Origin: Salarias fasciatus
Taxonomy: Eukaryota > Chordata > Actinopteri > Blenniiformes > Blenniidae
Length of the DNA stretch: 64,000 nt
Reading direction: 5' to 3'
Assembly: GCF_902148845.1 (NCBI RefSeq)
Contig: NC_043753.1
Location: forward strand, 7,057,750-7,121,749
A model generated the notes under the pieces. It was not told where the DNA came from. It worked only from the letters and a program-made list of their open reading frames with translations, and did no database searches. The position numbers were made by a program, and so were the translations under genes. This document shows, piece by piece, positions 26,201 through 39,332 of this stretch (positions are counted from its first letter, which is position 1; each line of letters starts with the position of its first letter).

Positions 26201-29200
26201 GAGATGATAAATGTATGGTAATGACACTTTAAAAAAAAAGAAAACACACACACACACATTAGTGAAGAGGAAGTCCGTCCCTTTAGTTTTATTATTGCCA
26301 TTGTTTGAGGTTCACTCTTATTGTCTGTGATCCAGTAATGATTTCTAGTTTCATGAAGCCTTTTTCAGCTTTTAGTGGATATGTGCTGCTATTCTACTGA
26401 ATGTTTTTTTTTCTAAGGTTGTAGTGAGATTTGGTGTTACTGATAATCTGACTCCTGAAAATATTGAAGTTTCAAAGTGTATTTAACAAAGTGGCTAAAG
26501 TGACCATCGTATTTTTTTCAGCATTTTTGATCATCTGTGAACAATGAAAAAAATAAACTTGAATAATGACAGAATTCATGCCCATGTTGTACCTCATGAT
26601 TACAAGGTAATGACACAAGTAATTGCTCATAAAAATGTATATCTGGGCAGACTTATCCTTCCTTTCTTTTATCCGAAGAATGCTAACATAAGAAGGTATT
26701 ATTTTCCAGATAAGTCACTGAAGAAAAGTAGGTTTATTTATGCGTGCTGTGTCATTGCATTAGTAATCAAAAGTTTGAGTTTGTGACTGAGGGTGTTGTT
26801 TTCCGTTGCATTGCTTATGCAAATCCCCCTTCCTGCAGTCAGTGCTCTGTTTTAATAAGTTTGAATGTCTCATTGTTTGGATTTGCCACTAAACCAAGTA
26901 TGTCACGTTGAAAATATTTGTTGAGTAGACATCAAGTTTTAATAAAAACAAATCTTAAGCACCTGAGTGAACAGGCGGTTTCAAAAGAGCTACAAGCGTT
27001 ATTGATGTTCAGTGTAAAGCTGTGCGAGGAACGTCAGCGGTGGATAAATTGATCAAAGATGCTCTAATTTATGCCTGTAGGGTAAATGGCAAATTAAAGA
27101 CTTGGCAGAGTGGCTGTGTGTAATATAACCACACATCAACAGAGTCACGCCCAAATCTCGAGCCGCTCAAAAGTTTCATTATAACGTCAACTGAAAGGAG
27201 CATTTGCACAGTGCGGTAATTCTGCTCGCTCTCTCTTTGCTTCTAACAGGCCGTTCTGAAACAGGCCGCCAGCGCTGCAGCAGAGGATAAAGGCGCCCCC
27301 AAACCGACAGGTGAGATGATGCTTTTCCAACAAAATAACTTCAGTTAGTAGGAAGTGTCGGGAAATCAATACTGTATTAACACGCACCCCCTTTCTTTAT
27401 ACGTGTGGTATTAATTAGTTGTGTAATTATGGGCGTCTAAGTCTTGATTTAAGTTTTAAATTCAACATAACTTTAGGTTATTTTAGAAATGCCACCTGGT
27501 TTTCGCAATTTTCATTGCATTGAAGACTTTTCCATTAGACCAGAGGTCGTCATGCATCATTTAGCACATTAGTACAGTGTGCTTAATGTTTTACAGTCTG
27601 GTAAACCACCAACAACAAATTATTACATGATACAGTAGTGATTAAAGTTTTTTTTTTTCCATTTCCAAAGTTTATATAAAAACAGGATCTCTTGTTTTTA
27701 CTAAAAACTGAAGTACAGAAAAACAGATTTTCCTTGAAATGTATTAATATTGTTGTGATGTTCTGATTGCTGAAATTAGATATGTTAATTGTGGCGATTA
27801 TAATAAGCATAATGTGTATGAAAGTTTCTCTTATTGGATTCAATAACAATACTTGGATATCAAACATGGATATCTTTTGCTTTGACAGGATTCAAGTAAG
27901 TTATGTTCTTCAGTGTAAAATGGCTAGAATGAAATTTAAAATAATTTTGCATGCACAACTTCTGGCTAGTCAGAACAGTTGGGATTTTGAAGAATCACAT
28001 TCAAATATTCCATTTTGGTCAAATGAGAGAATGTTTGTTGTTGGGACTGAAAAATGCTAAATGAAGTCAGTTTTTGGAAAATAGGCAACAAAATTGAGAA
28101 TATTTTGATGTACACATTGTATTTTTACAATGTGCATTTGGTTGTCAGATTGCCACAATGTAATTATTTTATGGTGCAATTATGTAATTACTTTATATTT
28201 ATGGAATTAATCTTTTTATTATATCATGTTTTTGTTGTTTTTTTTATACACCATACACTCCAAAAAAAATCCTAGTTTTGTAAAATGTTTCTTTTGAAGG
28301 TACTTGGCAATAAAGTGTTTGATTCTGGGTGTAGCAGTACAGTGGTGTAATTAGGAGCGCTGTTTAGCTACTGCTGGATCAAAGAAATGATACTATCATC
28401 TTTACAGTTGACATGAGGTCCGTCAGTGTTATTTACTTGTACCCTCACAGAAAAGTTAAATGTGTAATTCGTTCCATCAGACGCTGATTCTTCACAATCG
28501 AAGCACGCAGAAGACATCAGCGCCGAGCCCTGCCAATCTAGCGAGAGTGCAGACGCTACCCAGACGCTCGGAGACAAGAGATGGAGGAAGAGAGAATAAT
28601 GGAACAGGAGGGAGGTGAAGCTGAGCCGGAGCCAGAAGAGGAGGGAAATCCACTGGCAGGAGCCAAACAGCAAAATGCAACTGAAAACACAGAAATCCCA
28701 GACGCTGGTGAGAAGTCAGTTGGTAAAAACGGCGTGCCGGCTGAAAATAACACCCGGTCCTTCAATGCAACGCCTGCCTGGAAAGTTTTCCCAACAGAAC
28801 TGCCTTGAGTGTTCATTACAACTCTGCATCTCACATTCAGAGGATGACTACAGGCGCTGCAAAGCAGAGTGTAGAAAGTAATCCCCCAAATTCCTCGGTT
28901 CCAGTCCTGACTCGGCCGTATATATCAAACAAGCCCTACCAGTGTGCGATATGTCGAGTCTCTTACAATCACGCCATCACCCTCGAGAGCCATATGAAAT
29001 CTGTCTTGCACCAGACTCGAAGCAGAAATGCTGGATTAGCAGCAAACAACACAGCGGCATCGTCTAGTCTGAGAGGTAGCGCCGCCGGTGCGTCCAACCC
29101 TGCGGTGACCACGTCTGGAAGCGGAACCAGTCAGCTGGTCACCTCCACTAACTCTGCCGCTCCGGGGACTCTGGTGGTGAGTGCTGCACAGGAAGGAGAG

Positions 29201-32200
29201 CAGATCTCAACGTCACAAGTGGCCCCCTCCCTCCTCACCTCCCCCGTGGCGTCCACTCAGGCAGTCTCGGCCATTCTCACCCTGCTCACATCGAGTCCCA
29301 ACGCCCTCTCGCACTCTCTCCTGCCCTCCCTGTTCGCGGCCGGCGCCGCTCCCGGTGCCGCTGCGCCCCAGCTTGTGCCTCAGCCTCAAATGGTCATGCC
29401 CTTGATCTTAAATGGGCTGCAAGCCCAAACACAGCAGCACCAAGAGAACCAGCAAGGCCAGCTCCTCACCCAGTGTGTGCCATTCGTAGGTCTCAGCACA
29501 GCCCAGCAAGCCCTCCTAACCCAAAGACTAAACAGTTTGCAGAGTCAGTGGCCCTCCGCAGGAGTTCAAACAAATACACAAGCCTGTGTAGAGGAGCAAA
29601 AGCAAACTGTAACAACTGAGGCAGAGCAAGACAAAAAGCAGAGCGACGTGACAGTTGAAGAGAAAGCCTCAGATCAGCTCAAAGATGGACAGAACCTGAC
29701 TACAGAAACTGATCAAGAGGAGAAACCTAGGGAGCAGAACAGTAAAAACATTGCACAGTGCTCCAGTATAGAAAGCAAAGGGAAGATTGAGAATAACGGA
29801 GACAATGGGAAGGCACATGGAGATAGCACAACAGATGGAGACAGTGCAACTAATCAGTTGGACCTGGAAGGTGATAAGTAGCAAGCCTGAATCTTTCCCC
29901 AGTGGGCACAGAGAAGAGCCTCGGCAATAACAACCTATCGCCTTCTGCATCTGTGCCCAGCAACTCCAGTCTCAGTCCTGTAAATCTAAACTTAACACTC
30001 AGCCCCGATTCAACTCCTCAGAAGTCACAGTCGGGCACGAGCCCCAGTGGCTCCTTGGGCACCCCGAAAACCAGCCAGAGTACTAATGCCTTAACTAACA
30101 ACCAAGCCCGTCTCAATTATAACACATCCATATATCCAGACCTTCCTGTGCTTTCAGAGTTCCAGTCAGAGGTTCTCTGGGCCTTCTTCGAATCGCGCAG
30201 TGAGGCTGACGCTGCAAGTCCTCCCCATGAGGACTGCGAGGCGCTCGGCAGAGAGGTCGGTCTGTCTGAAGAGGAAGTACGGAGGTGGCTGACTCAAGCA
30301 TGCCTCGCCAAACAGAGATGGAGGGCGACAGAGTCGGAACACCTGGCTGGGTTTACAAAGCACGGCCATGGCTCCGATGTCGACTACGATGATGAGGAAA
30401 GCTCACTGGTTATAGCCGAAGGAGACGACTATGCTGAAGCTTCAAGTAGCCAAGCAATGGATTTGTCTCAGACGAGAGGCAAACGCAAGCTAAGAGATTT
30501 AGGCAGGGAGAGTCGAGGAGAGTCCTGTCTCACCTCCGACTCGGAAAATGAGGTCTACACCTCTGTGATTGTTTCCGATGAGGAAAGCCACAACGGTTCC
30601 TTCAAAGAATGCCCTGAAAGCCCCACGAAAGACAACACTCAGCGGGAGGTCTACAGTGACAGGGGATCGGTCGGAGGGAAGGTTTTACGCTCTACAACTG
30701 TGTTCCTTTCTGATGCAGAGGATGAATATGAGGAAGAGGAGGGGTCAGGGGGACAGAGGGCCAAGAGGAAAAAAAGGGGGGAGTTTGAACGTGATGAAGT
30801 GGAGGTGAAAAAGGAGAGGCAGGACCCTGATGTGGATCTGGAGTTGGAAGCCCAAGGGGATCCTCCGTATTCACAGTCCCACATCATGGACCACCCAGAG
30901 ATCCCAGCCAGTGCTCTTCACTCACTCCCCTTGTCCCTCACTCCCTTCTCAGCACAGTTTCTCAGCCCTTATGTTGTCTCTCTGGCGCCACCGATAATCG
31001 GGGACGGGAGCAAAGTACCCGTTTTCAACAACCCGCCAACCATCACTCGTTTCGCCAGCTCTCTCCTGTCACAGTACAGTCTCTCCCATCCAAACCAAAT
31101 TATTCCTCACTTGTCCAATGGCGATGACTGCGAGGCTGCGCTGGATCTCAGCATGGGCAAAAACAGCTCGAAATCTGCTTCCTCCTCATCTCTGGCTGAT
31201 AAAATTGCCATACAAAAGGGACAGTTGCTTGATGGCCTGGGCTTGAAGCCAACATCCAAAGGTCTTGTCGTGGTCCAGGTTAAGCCGGAGCCGGTAAGCG
31301 GCGTGCCGTCTTCCAACAGTGGCATGAGTCTGGTCAACTGCAGCAATCTGACCAAGTCCAGCATTTACATGAGGGCAGCTGAGAAAATGAATGCCACGCT
31401 ATTGGAAAGGGAGCGAGAGAAGGAGCAGGAAAAGCAAAAGGAGAGGGATCAAGAGCAGCCGCAGCAGAGAAAGGCCAAAGGAAAAAGGTTTCGAGACATG
31501 CGGCGTTCCAGGACCATCATTCAAGCTGAACAACTTGACATCCTGTATGGGTGCTATTTCAAAGATCCGAATCCTGGGAAACATGAATTCGAACAAATTT
31601 CCGAGTGGGTTCATCTTCCAAAGAAGGTTGTTCAGATTTGGTTCCAGAACATGAGGGCAAGGGAGAGGAAAGGCGAGGTCCGATTTATCAGTGACGGCAC
31701 GCTGGCAGCGGTCGGCAAACCTCTCATCAAATTCACCTGGCCTCTGTCCAAACCCATATTCTCCAACAAGCCTGCTACAAACAATGCTGGATGTATGACA
31801 GCTACACCAATTGTGCGGACCCTCATCAAGACGGAGCGAGAGCCTGTGAAGGAGCCAAGCAAGCCAGTCTTGATAAAAAGATAATCCCCGTCCCATCAAG
31901 CCCAAGGAGGTTATTTCTTCCACCACTGCGTCTTCTGCGAGCAGCGTTCCTTCAGCGGTGCCAAAGATCAAGCTCGAAACCACCAGCAACGTCACCATGG
32001 TTAAAGTTGCACCAAAAGTCAATGCGCCTGTCCTACTCGCCCCACCCAAGGATCCGGTCCCGATAGCCCCGCGACCTTCCCAGAAACGGAGGCTGGAGGA
32101 GGAGAGCGAGGAGGAAAAAACCGATGAGGAGAAAGACGTTGAAAGCGAGATGGGTCCCGGAACCACCAACCGCATGGTGCCGAAGGTCTCCACCACTCCC

Positions 32201-33598
32201 ATCAACAACAGGCCTTCCTCAACCATGGTGTCGCAGAAACAGAACGGGCTGAACTACTGGACCTCCAAAGTCCCCATCAAGATCAACACCGTATCCAGAG
32301 AACAGCTGGCTCTCCCCGCGCACACCCCGCCTCGTCCCATCCCCCCTCCTCCCACCCCGAGCATTGCCCCGGTCAGCCCAAACACCCCGAGCTCCGCCAA
32401 AGCGGCCAGCCTCTCCACCCCGCCCGCAGCCAAGTCCAGCCCCACGGAAAGCAGCTTCCTGCCCCACTCGTCCAGCCGCAGGCCGCGGACGCACCTGTCC
32501 TGCCTGCAGCTGTCCATCCTGCAGTCCTGTTACGAGACCTGCGCCCATCCCAACGCCATGGAGTGCGAGGCGATCGGCACGGAGCTCAACCTGCCGCTCA
32601 AGGTGGTGCAGATCTGGTTCCAGAACACCAGAGCCAAGGAGAAGCGCTGGAGACTGCAGCAGGAGAAAATGGTACGCTGGCAACCACACAAATCACATAT
32701 TTTCCGTTTATGCAATGCAGGCCTGACAAAACGGATTCAGCTGAAGTCTTGCAAGACACATTTTAGTTCTGTCTGTAATGTGCAGAAGGGAAGCAGACAA
32801 TTGTTCTAAAACTTGGGTAATTACATTTTATTTAAGATAATTATTTATTTTACCCCCAATGGGTGCATTTGCATTGTTGCAGCAGAAAGTCCAAGCAGTA
32901 AAAAAGTGTTGTGAAAGAATACAAACAATGTTGAAATCAATTACTGTAATATGACTGACAATATTTTATGTTCTTGCGTGATGATGTTTGTAGTGATTGG
33001 AAATATACCAGAGATTAATATTGAGCAGATTGAATGAGATCTCATTCTAGTCCAAATGTGCCGAAATGCAGTCAGTCAGTTTAGATGTCCTGCTTTTCAG
33101 TCTAAAACAGTAAAATGCATCTACTGAGCTTGTTTCTTGTTCCATCTTTCTCTGTCTTAGTCTCCTGTGTCGGGCGGGAAGGTGGACATGAGCTCAGGAA
33201 GCTACCTGCAGTACAGCGCTCTCAAAGCCAACCGGCCCATCCTGCCCAAGCCGGTCCAGCTCACGGTCACAGAACCCGCCGGGTCCCGGTGGCCGGTCAG
33301 CCGGTGCCCAAAGAGACCCTGACCGGACGCTGCGACGCCTGCAACGTCTCCTTCGAATCCCGGGCCGCGGCGAGAGCCCACGTCTTCTCGCCGGTGTCAC
33401 CTGGCCACCCTGAGAACCACTAACTTTGGCCAGCCGATGGCGCTCGTCAACAAGAACGCGAGCGGGAACGGCACGTCCGGCAGCGCCGTGTCGGGCTCGC
33501 AGGTCTCTCTTTCCACTACTGTAACCAGCTCCGGCGCCGCTTCCGGGGCAGACGCGGTTATCGAAATGCCTCCAGCGACGGCCACCAGCAAAAGTTAA
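23240..33598 (+). CDS. zfhx2: Zinc finger homeobox protein 2-like, short form, with apparent 1-base frame slips
   Basis: Nuclear zinc-finger/homeodomain transcription factor. Exons: 23240-23245 (ATG CAG|GTAAGG), 25725-25883, 27250-27310, 28481-32671 and 33161-33598. Matched to ZFHX3, the order is: C2H2 finger WLCPLCQ...HLTEQH; a finger pair in exon 4 (LSVHYNSASH, then YQCAICRVSYNHAITL, about 28757-29020); a divergent homeodomain 30145-30320 whose helix 3 reads VRRWLTQ, so N51 is Q; two canonical homeodomains with VVQIWFQNMRARERK (31490-31680) and VVQIWFQNTRAKEKR (32470-32660); and a C-terminal finger RCDACNVSF. ALDLS and AMDLS resemble CtBP-binding motifs. Six single-base slips (near 28575, 28758, 29876, 31873, 33282, 33395) interrupt an otherwise open frame. 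Allowing for them the total is 1,619 codons. The N-terminal finger region of ZFHX proteins is absent. The start exon is inferred from phase and Kozak context. Confidence 0.85.
23246..25724 (+). other. zfhx2 intron 1 with clustered TAATTA motifs
   Basis: CpG-rich over 23600-24350, with a run of homeodomain-type cores (GTTAATTTAA near 23297, CATTAATTAAA near 23743, GCTAATTG, GCTAATTAGG and GTTAATTAGC between 24283 and 24340). From about 25160 to 25590 an AAAACG/CGTTTTC-rich segment looks like a fish MITE: GCGTTTTGAAAACG on one side and GTGTGAACACACC on the other. Confidence 0.4.
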
Positions 33599-36300
33599 AA
33601 CTCAGATCAGGATTGGTCTGCACACTGACTCGTCGGGCCCGTTTGGGCTCCTTCACACTTTAATAAATTTTGAGCACTAATCCTCAAAAACTAATTGAGT
33701 TTTTGACGTCGGCTCCCTTCCTGCATCTGCTTCCCTCTTGCTCAACCCTCACTGACTCGATGTCCGTTAATCCATAGAGCTCACCTGGAAATCGGGTCCC
33801 TCAGCAGACTCTTTCCATGCTGCTTGTCGCCGCCCGATTCCCACACACTTCTCCTCCATGCAGTTTTGGTCCTAACCCTGTGGTCACATATTAACTTACT
33901 ACAACCTTCCTAAAATTTGTAAAGACACTCAACGTGCCGTGCTTGAGCTGTTCTGCCCTGAAGACTGATGCAAGCGTTTCCTTTTTTGGGGGCCCGGAAA
34001 CACTTTTTGGGATTAATACTATAAAATATATATTAACATCTCCCAGTTGGCTCCTGTGGATTCCCTCTCTCTATATATATTTTTTTCCTTTTCTTTCCCC
34101 CTCTTGCCTAAACTTTTCACTTTGTTGCTTGGAGATGAACTGTGGGAGAGCAGGAATCTTTATGAACTGTCACCTTTTCATTCGCTACAGGAGTGATCTG
34201 AACAGCATTGCATCTCCTCATTTTTGGGATACAAAAGAGGTACTGAAGAGAGAGACGGTGCTGTCGGTTCGTCCCCGTTTCACACACTCATAGTTTCATG
34301 ACAATCCAAATAGACGGCGCAAAAAGAGAGGCTGAGGAAAGTCTAATCTTTGGCATACCGCACTTTGACACATTTTGCATTGTTTTTGAGATGTTTTTTG
34401 AGCATTCTGATGCAGGTGTCTTTTTATGAAAAGATACAATAATGCATGTTGGATGCCTTAATATAAACCATGTTTAATACGATTTATTGATTTTGCTAAT
34501 CAAATAGAGTAATGCTTTAGGAGTGCATAATGTGCAAAAGTTTGATCTGGTTGTAGAAACGCTGAAGAGCCTCGTTCCAATTTGCTTTCATTTTGGGAGG
34601 GAACATGTGAATGTGATCTTTAACGGAGCAGCTCACGCCTGTAAAGTCGTCCGCATTCGTTCGGCCAAGGAATCCAGTTACCAATCCAATCTGCTTGTGC
34701 TTCACATCTCTCCGCTCCTGTAAATCTATACTTTCCACCCAGAATGTCTGTGTCGTTTTGGAATGCAGCTCTTCGGACGCGTCGGGGAAGATAAATGCTT
34801 TGCACCTTCTGTGGGTGTGTTAGAAATATGACAGCCTTAAGAGGAAACACCACCAGCTATATAAATTCAAGCCCGGGTGATCCTCGTATATTGTCGGTGA
34901 ATTAATGTCACCCCCATCTGGCACGGAGGGTCAGACTGATTTCCTTAAAGAAAAAAAAACACAAAAAAACTTTCTTTTTTTTTGCCATGAATACTGTGTA
35001 CGAGACAGGAAAGTTGAGTACCCATTTATGTACGTCAATATTTATACGAAAGAAAATACAATTTTAAAACTGGCAGAATAGATTTTTTTTTCCTTTTTTT
35101 TTTTTTCCTTTTTATATTTTTTTTGGTGTAATTTAGGTCAAAAGCCAAAACCTCTGAATCTGAGGACAGAGCTTGAAATGGTGTGTTCCCCGTTCATGTT
35201 TTCCCCCCCCTCCTCGTTTTGGTTCAGTTCTGAAGCAGAGTTGGCGAATCTGGTCGTGTACGTGCTGTGAAACGAGACCCGACACCTGGAATCTACGACA
35301 AGGGAGACAAGTTGGGTGTTCAGTAGTATCCCCGAAAGCTAATGGGTACTCGAATCTAGAAAAAAAAGCAAAATTATGACATATAAGATGCGTTGACTGA
35401 GAGCTAATAAGATGGTGCTGTGTTGAAGGACACATAACATACTAAAGATGTTTTTCCTTCAATTTAAGTTGTATATTAATGTTACTATTGATAGTTTTAA
35501 CAAAATGCAAACTAAAACAAACTCTTTTGTAAAGAAATATATTAAAAAAGAAAAATAACTGATATTCCAAAGTGATCCTCCCTTTGCTTTCTGTCATTCA
35601 AAAAAACCAAAAAGCAATCTTAAGGTCGACAGAGAGCGGGAGAGGTGTTTCGTAAATGCAAACTGTAAAGGACATCCCACGGCTTGACACTTGCACTAGT
35701 CCACAATCTTTGCACAAGCTACAGACATTTCAAACGAACACAGACAGCCATTACCACAAAGAGAGGGGCGCTCCGGAAACAGTCAGCTTCTCTCGCGCTC
35801 CCATTGGAAACTGTATCTTGTGTGTAAAGCAAGGACTGGACTGCTCCAACCTCAAGACTGGGATTACACACACATACACACACATGCGCGCACACACACA
35901 CCACAACACACACACACACAGACACGGTGTTGCACTGTCCAAACTAGATACGTTTTTAGGAGATCTGCTTTTTATTCTCTTTTGTTTCATTGTCACTTTG
36001 ATTATCACTATTGTTATAACTGTACTACTACTTATACGATTTATTATTACTACTCATCACTGTTTTTGATATTATTGATCCATAATGGTTTTAAAACGCC
36101 ACCTCTGCTCCAAAAGAGTATGGTATTCCTATGAATATTGAACAATTATAGTGGCAGTGTTGTTATGACTTGTTAGATTTTTGATTAAGCTTTTTTTGGT
36201 TTTGTTTTTTTCCCTCCTCACTTGTACCTGCCTTTTTTGTGTTTGGTCTCCATATGCTTTCTTTGATATACAGAAAAGAAATAAAATCAAGTTGAACTAC
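33599..36300 (+). other. zfhx2 3'UTR with poly(A) signal
   Basis: Sequence after the TAA is U-rich and carries no other gene. AATAAA at 36280-36285 is the first well-placed hexamer followed by a change of composition. A (CA)n-rich stretch lies at 35866-35925. The extent is inferred, about 2.7 kb. Confidence 0.5.
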
Positions 36301-38100
36301 ATGGATGGAGCTCTTCTTTGGTGCATGGTTCTTATTTTTCTTCCATCATGAGGGATTCTTCAATGTAAATGAATTTAGGTTGCACATTTCACCCTAAAAC
36401 TCACTCAGTCGTACGCAGTGGACATGGTGAACGCAGGACTGAATCAACACTAGTGAGATTGGAAAATTTCCTCCAGCTGCCCCGAATGTAACCCTGCTTT
36501 ACATCTGGAAAGCAAGCAGTTGTCACTATATTTACACTCACCGGCCACTTCATTATTTCTCCTGAAATCTCTGTTCTTCCACTGCATCAGCTCTGCTATT
36601 CTGCTTTGCCAGATTATGCCAGATTGGATCATTTTGTGGGCCGGTTTCGGGCCACCGGCCTTATGTTTGATACCCCTCCACTGGCATGTACCTTGATATG
36701 CTCGATCTAATGTGTCCCGTCTGTTCCACACGGTGAGAGATGTGGCCTGTTCCGGCAGGACCCCCAAAGCTTTGCAACGGAAACATCCAAACCAAACAGC
36801 AAATTGTGAAATCTGGACTTGAGCTTATTGTTCTTTTGTAGTTTTGCAACAATACAACTCGAAGTAAAGACTGTTGTTCCCGGTGACCAAAAAAAGGCTG
36901 AACCAAAGTAAATGAGATAACAAATGAATGTGGAAAATGTGTGGAGTTTCCATTATTCTGTTTGTGGCGCTCAGTGGACAAAGCTGCTCTGGGACACTCA
37001 GTCGGCCAGTTCAGTGACCGCAGCAACTCGTCTTCAATATTCTGATTTGTATTAACCGTTTTCATTTGGAGACGATACCTGATTTGGCTTGGAGGAACCT
37101 CTGTATGGAGTTTGCATTATCTCCGAGTACGCACTTTTTTTATTTTTCTATTTTCCTCACATAGTCCTGAAACATTTGCCTGTGGTTTAGTGCTCCACGG
37201 TGGTGAGTGCGTAGTTCTCCTTCAGCTGACTGTCCTGGACAAAACCGGCTTTTGGATAAAGAGCATAAAATGTATGGATCTTTTGACCTAACTCATTTTC
37301 CAGGACCAAATTTATGTTTCACATTGCCTGTGAAGCACTTTGTTAAATGAGTTTTTACAAGTGGTGTGATATACTGTGCAGCAGCAAAGCCTCTGGCCTG
37401 GATCAGAGTTAAATAAACACTCAAGAGTTTCACGTTAGTCTGGTTTGGTTTGAGCTCTCAGAAACAAATCGGTACATGTAAAACAAACTGCTGTCATGAT
37501 GTATATTCTGTGTCAAAGATCCACAGCTATGTAATACAATGTCAGTGTTTTGGTGTCACTTTGAAGAGCGAAGGATTCACCGTCTGTATATACAGTCAGA
37601 CTATTGCAGGAATTCCTCCAATTAGCAGTGAGGATACAGAGCTTCCAAAGCCCATCACACCCTGCGTTTGATACTTATCGAGCTCCTTGAACTCTGCTGT
37701 GTTCAGACTTCAATCAAATGTTGTACACACAGCCTCACAGTCCTCATTTGGTGTGCACCAGAGCTGTGATGACAATAATAATCTTTCAGAAATAGAGGCG
37801 GATTAATGCAGCAATAGGAGTAGGGTTTGTTTAAATCACACCGAATGTGGAGCCACCCCCAGAAACACCTGTCAGTGTGATGAAGCAAAGCTTGTCAACG
37901 CTGCGAACTACGCTCATGGATATAAACAGAGAGACATTGAAACTGCTCCAGCAAATGAGAACACCAGAGATCGTACATGAGCGTTTAATTACGCATGGAA
38001 AGTTAGAAATTCACCCAGAAAACAGTGGAGGGTTTTTGTTGATACAGAGGAACGGTGAAAGGTCAGCATTCATCTTGACTCAGAAATCTGGGTGTGGTAA
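36300..38100. other. Intergenic DNA between zfhx2 and pabpn1
   Basis: Contains a hAT-like right end near 36605-36685 (GCCGGTTTCGGGCC, CCTTATGTTTGATACCCCTC) and a degenerate dispersed-repeat copy near 37090-37275. No gene was recognised. Confidence 0.5.
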
Positions 38101-38139
38101 TTAAGAACTCGGATCTGAAACTGAATTAAGGCCATCACA

Positions 38140-38630
38140 ACATCAGATTACTGCCATCTGAAAAAATATGGCAGAATTAGAATTAAAGGATTTGTGATCA
38201 ATCAATATTTAGAGACACTTGTTCATGCATTTATTACCAACAAGCTGGATTATTGTAATACTGTGTTTACAGGCCTCAGTAAAATATGTGTAAGAGAAAT
38301 CCTCACTAACACAATGAGGGGAGAGCACATCCTGCCTGAGCTTCAGTCTCTGCGCTGGCTGCCTGTCGGTCAGGATTTACTACAAAATCTTACTTCTTGT
38401 CTATAAAGCTTTCAGTGGTCATAGGCCTAAATACATATCAGATTGTATTACCTTTGTCTCAATAAAGCATTCATTTTTTATAATTGCTTTGTTTGAATGG
38501 ATTTTCATAATCTTAATCACTTAAGATTCTTAATTGCCTTACCTTGATGTATCTCTTTTATTTCTTTGTGATTCTGTGATTTTCTTTGTGTCTGATTGGG
38601 GCTATATAAATAAATTTACCTGAAGTGACT
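38140..38630 (+). mobile_element. LINE (L2/CR1-like) 3' fragment
   Basis: Translates in pieces to LVHAFITNKLDYCNTVFTGL and LRWLPVG, the familiar carboxy-terminal reverse-transcriptase block of fish non-LTR retrotransposons (LDYCN...LP...HWLPV). The end GGGGCTATATAAATAAATTT is typical of their 3' tails. It is truncated at the 5' side; the block between the two motifs is shortened, and the frame ends at TCTTGTCTATAAAG. Confidence 0.7.
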
Positions 38631-38889
38631 GATGACTGTTATTCTTAAGACTTTTTTTCTAGGAATGTTTTCCTGTCTCTACAAGTAAATGCATCTATGA
38701 GCAGAAGAGATAATTTCAGGTGACTAATTTAAACAAAGGTCATTAAAGGTCACACTGGGGGAGAATATTTTTATGGGATTATTAATTTGTTTGAACGATT
38801 GGTTTGGCAGTCCGGTTACAAGTGATAAAGATATGATGGACAGCATCGTAATCCAATTAAAGGCACACATGCGATTTGTAGCCGGAATG

Positions 38890-39332
38890 TCCTGTGTGAT
38901 TATCCAATGGGATTACTGCAGACACCAAAGGGGCGGGACCTGAGCAAGCCCTCGCCCATAAATTGCGAGTTTTCCGCCCGCAGTGATCATGGCTCCGCCC
39001 CTGGCTTCCATTTCTGAATGAAGGGACGCCGCCACTCTCGCGCAGGGTCCTCGCCTTTTTTTATACACACATTTAAGTAAATAAACTAGATTATCTGACG
39101 CAAGTTAGCACCACTTCCCGTCGGTAGCGTGAAGCCGCGGTCCCTGTCTATCGCGGTACGCTGTTTGACTAGTGCCTGGAACTGACGCGAGTGTTTTATT
39201 CCCCATTTTAACTTACTAAACGGCGTTTTCCGCCCGTTTTTTTTTTCTCCACTCTCACCCCCCTCGTGTGTGAGTAGGGGCCTGCGACGTCGGTTTGGCC
39301 ACGAGGCGCGTCGGTACAGTCGGATTTGGGCG
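38890..39332 (+). promoter_or_regulatory. pabpn1 promoter and 5'UTR
   Basis: Contains a CCAAT box (ATCCAATGGG near 38904), GC boxes (GGGGCGGG near 38931, CTCCGCCCC near 38993) and a CpG-rich run up to the ATG at 39333. No clear TATA box; typical of a housekeeping promoter. Confidence 0.6.

Noticed and set aside
29860-29905. A very short intron or programmed frameshift in zfhx2 at 29.88 kb
   Set aside because: The only intron fitting GT-AG would be about 30 nt, and no slippery site plus structure is evident; a missing base is simpler.
31399-32689. Long minus-strand open frames (156-275 codons) across 31.4-32.7 kb
   Set aside because: They are antisense to the zfhx2 homeodomain exon, and the plus frame holds the recognisable domains.
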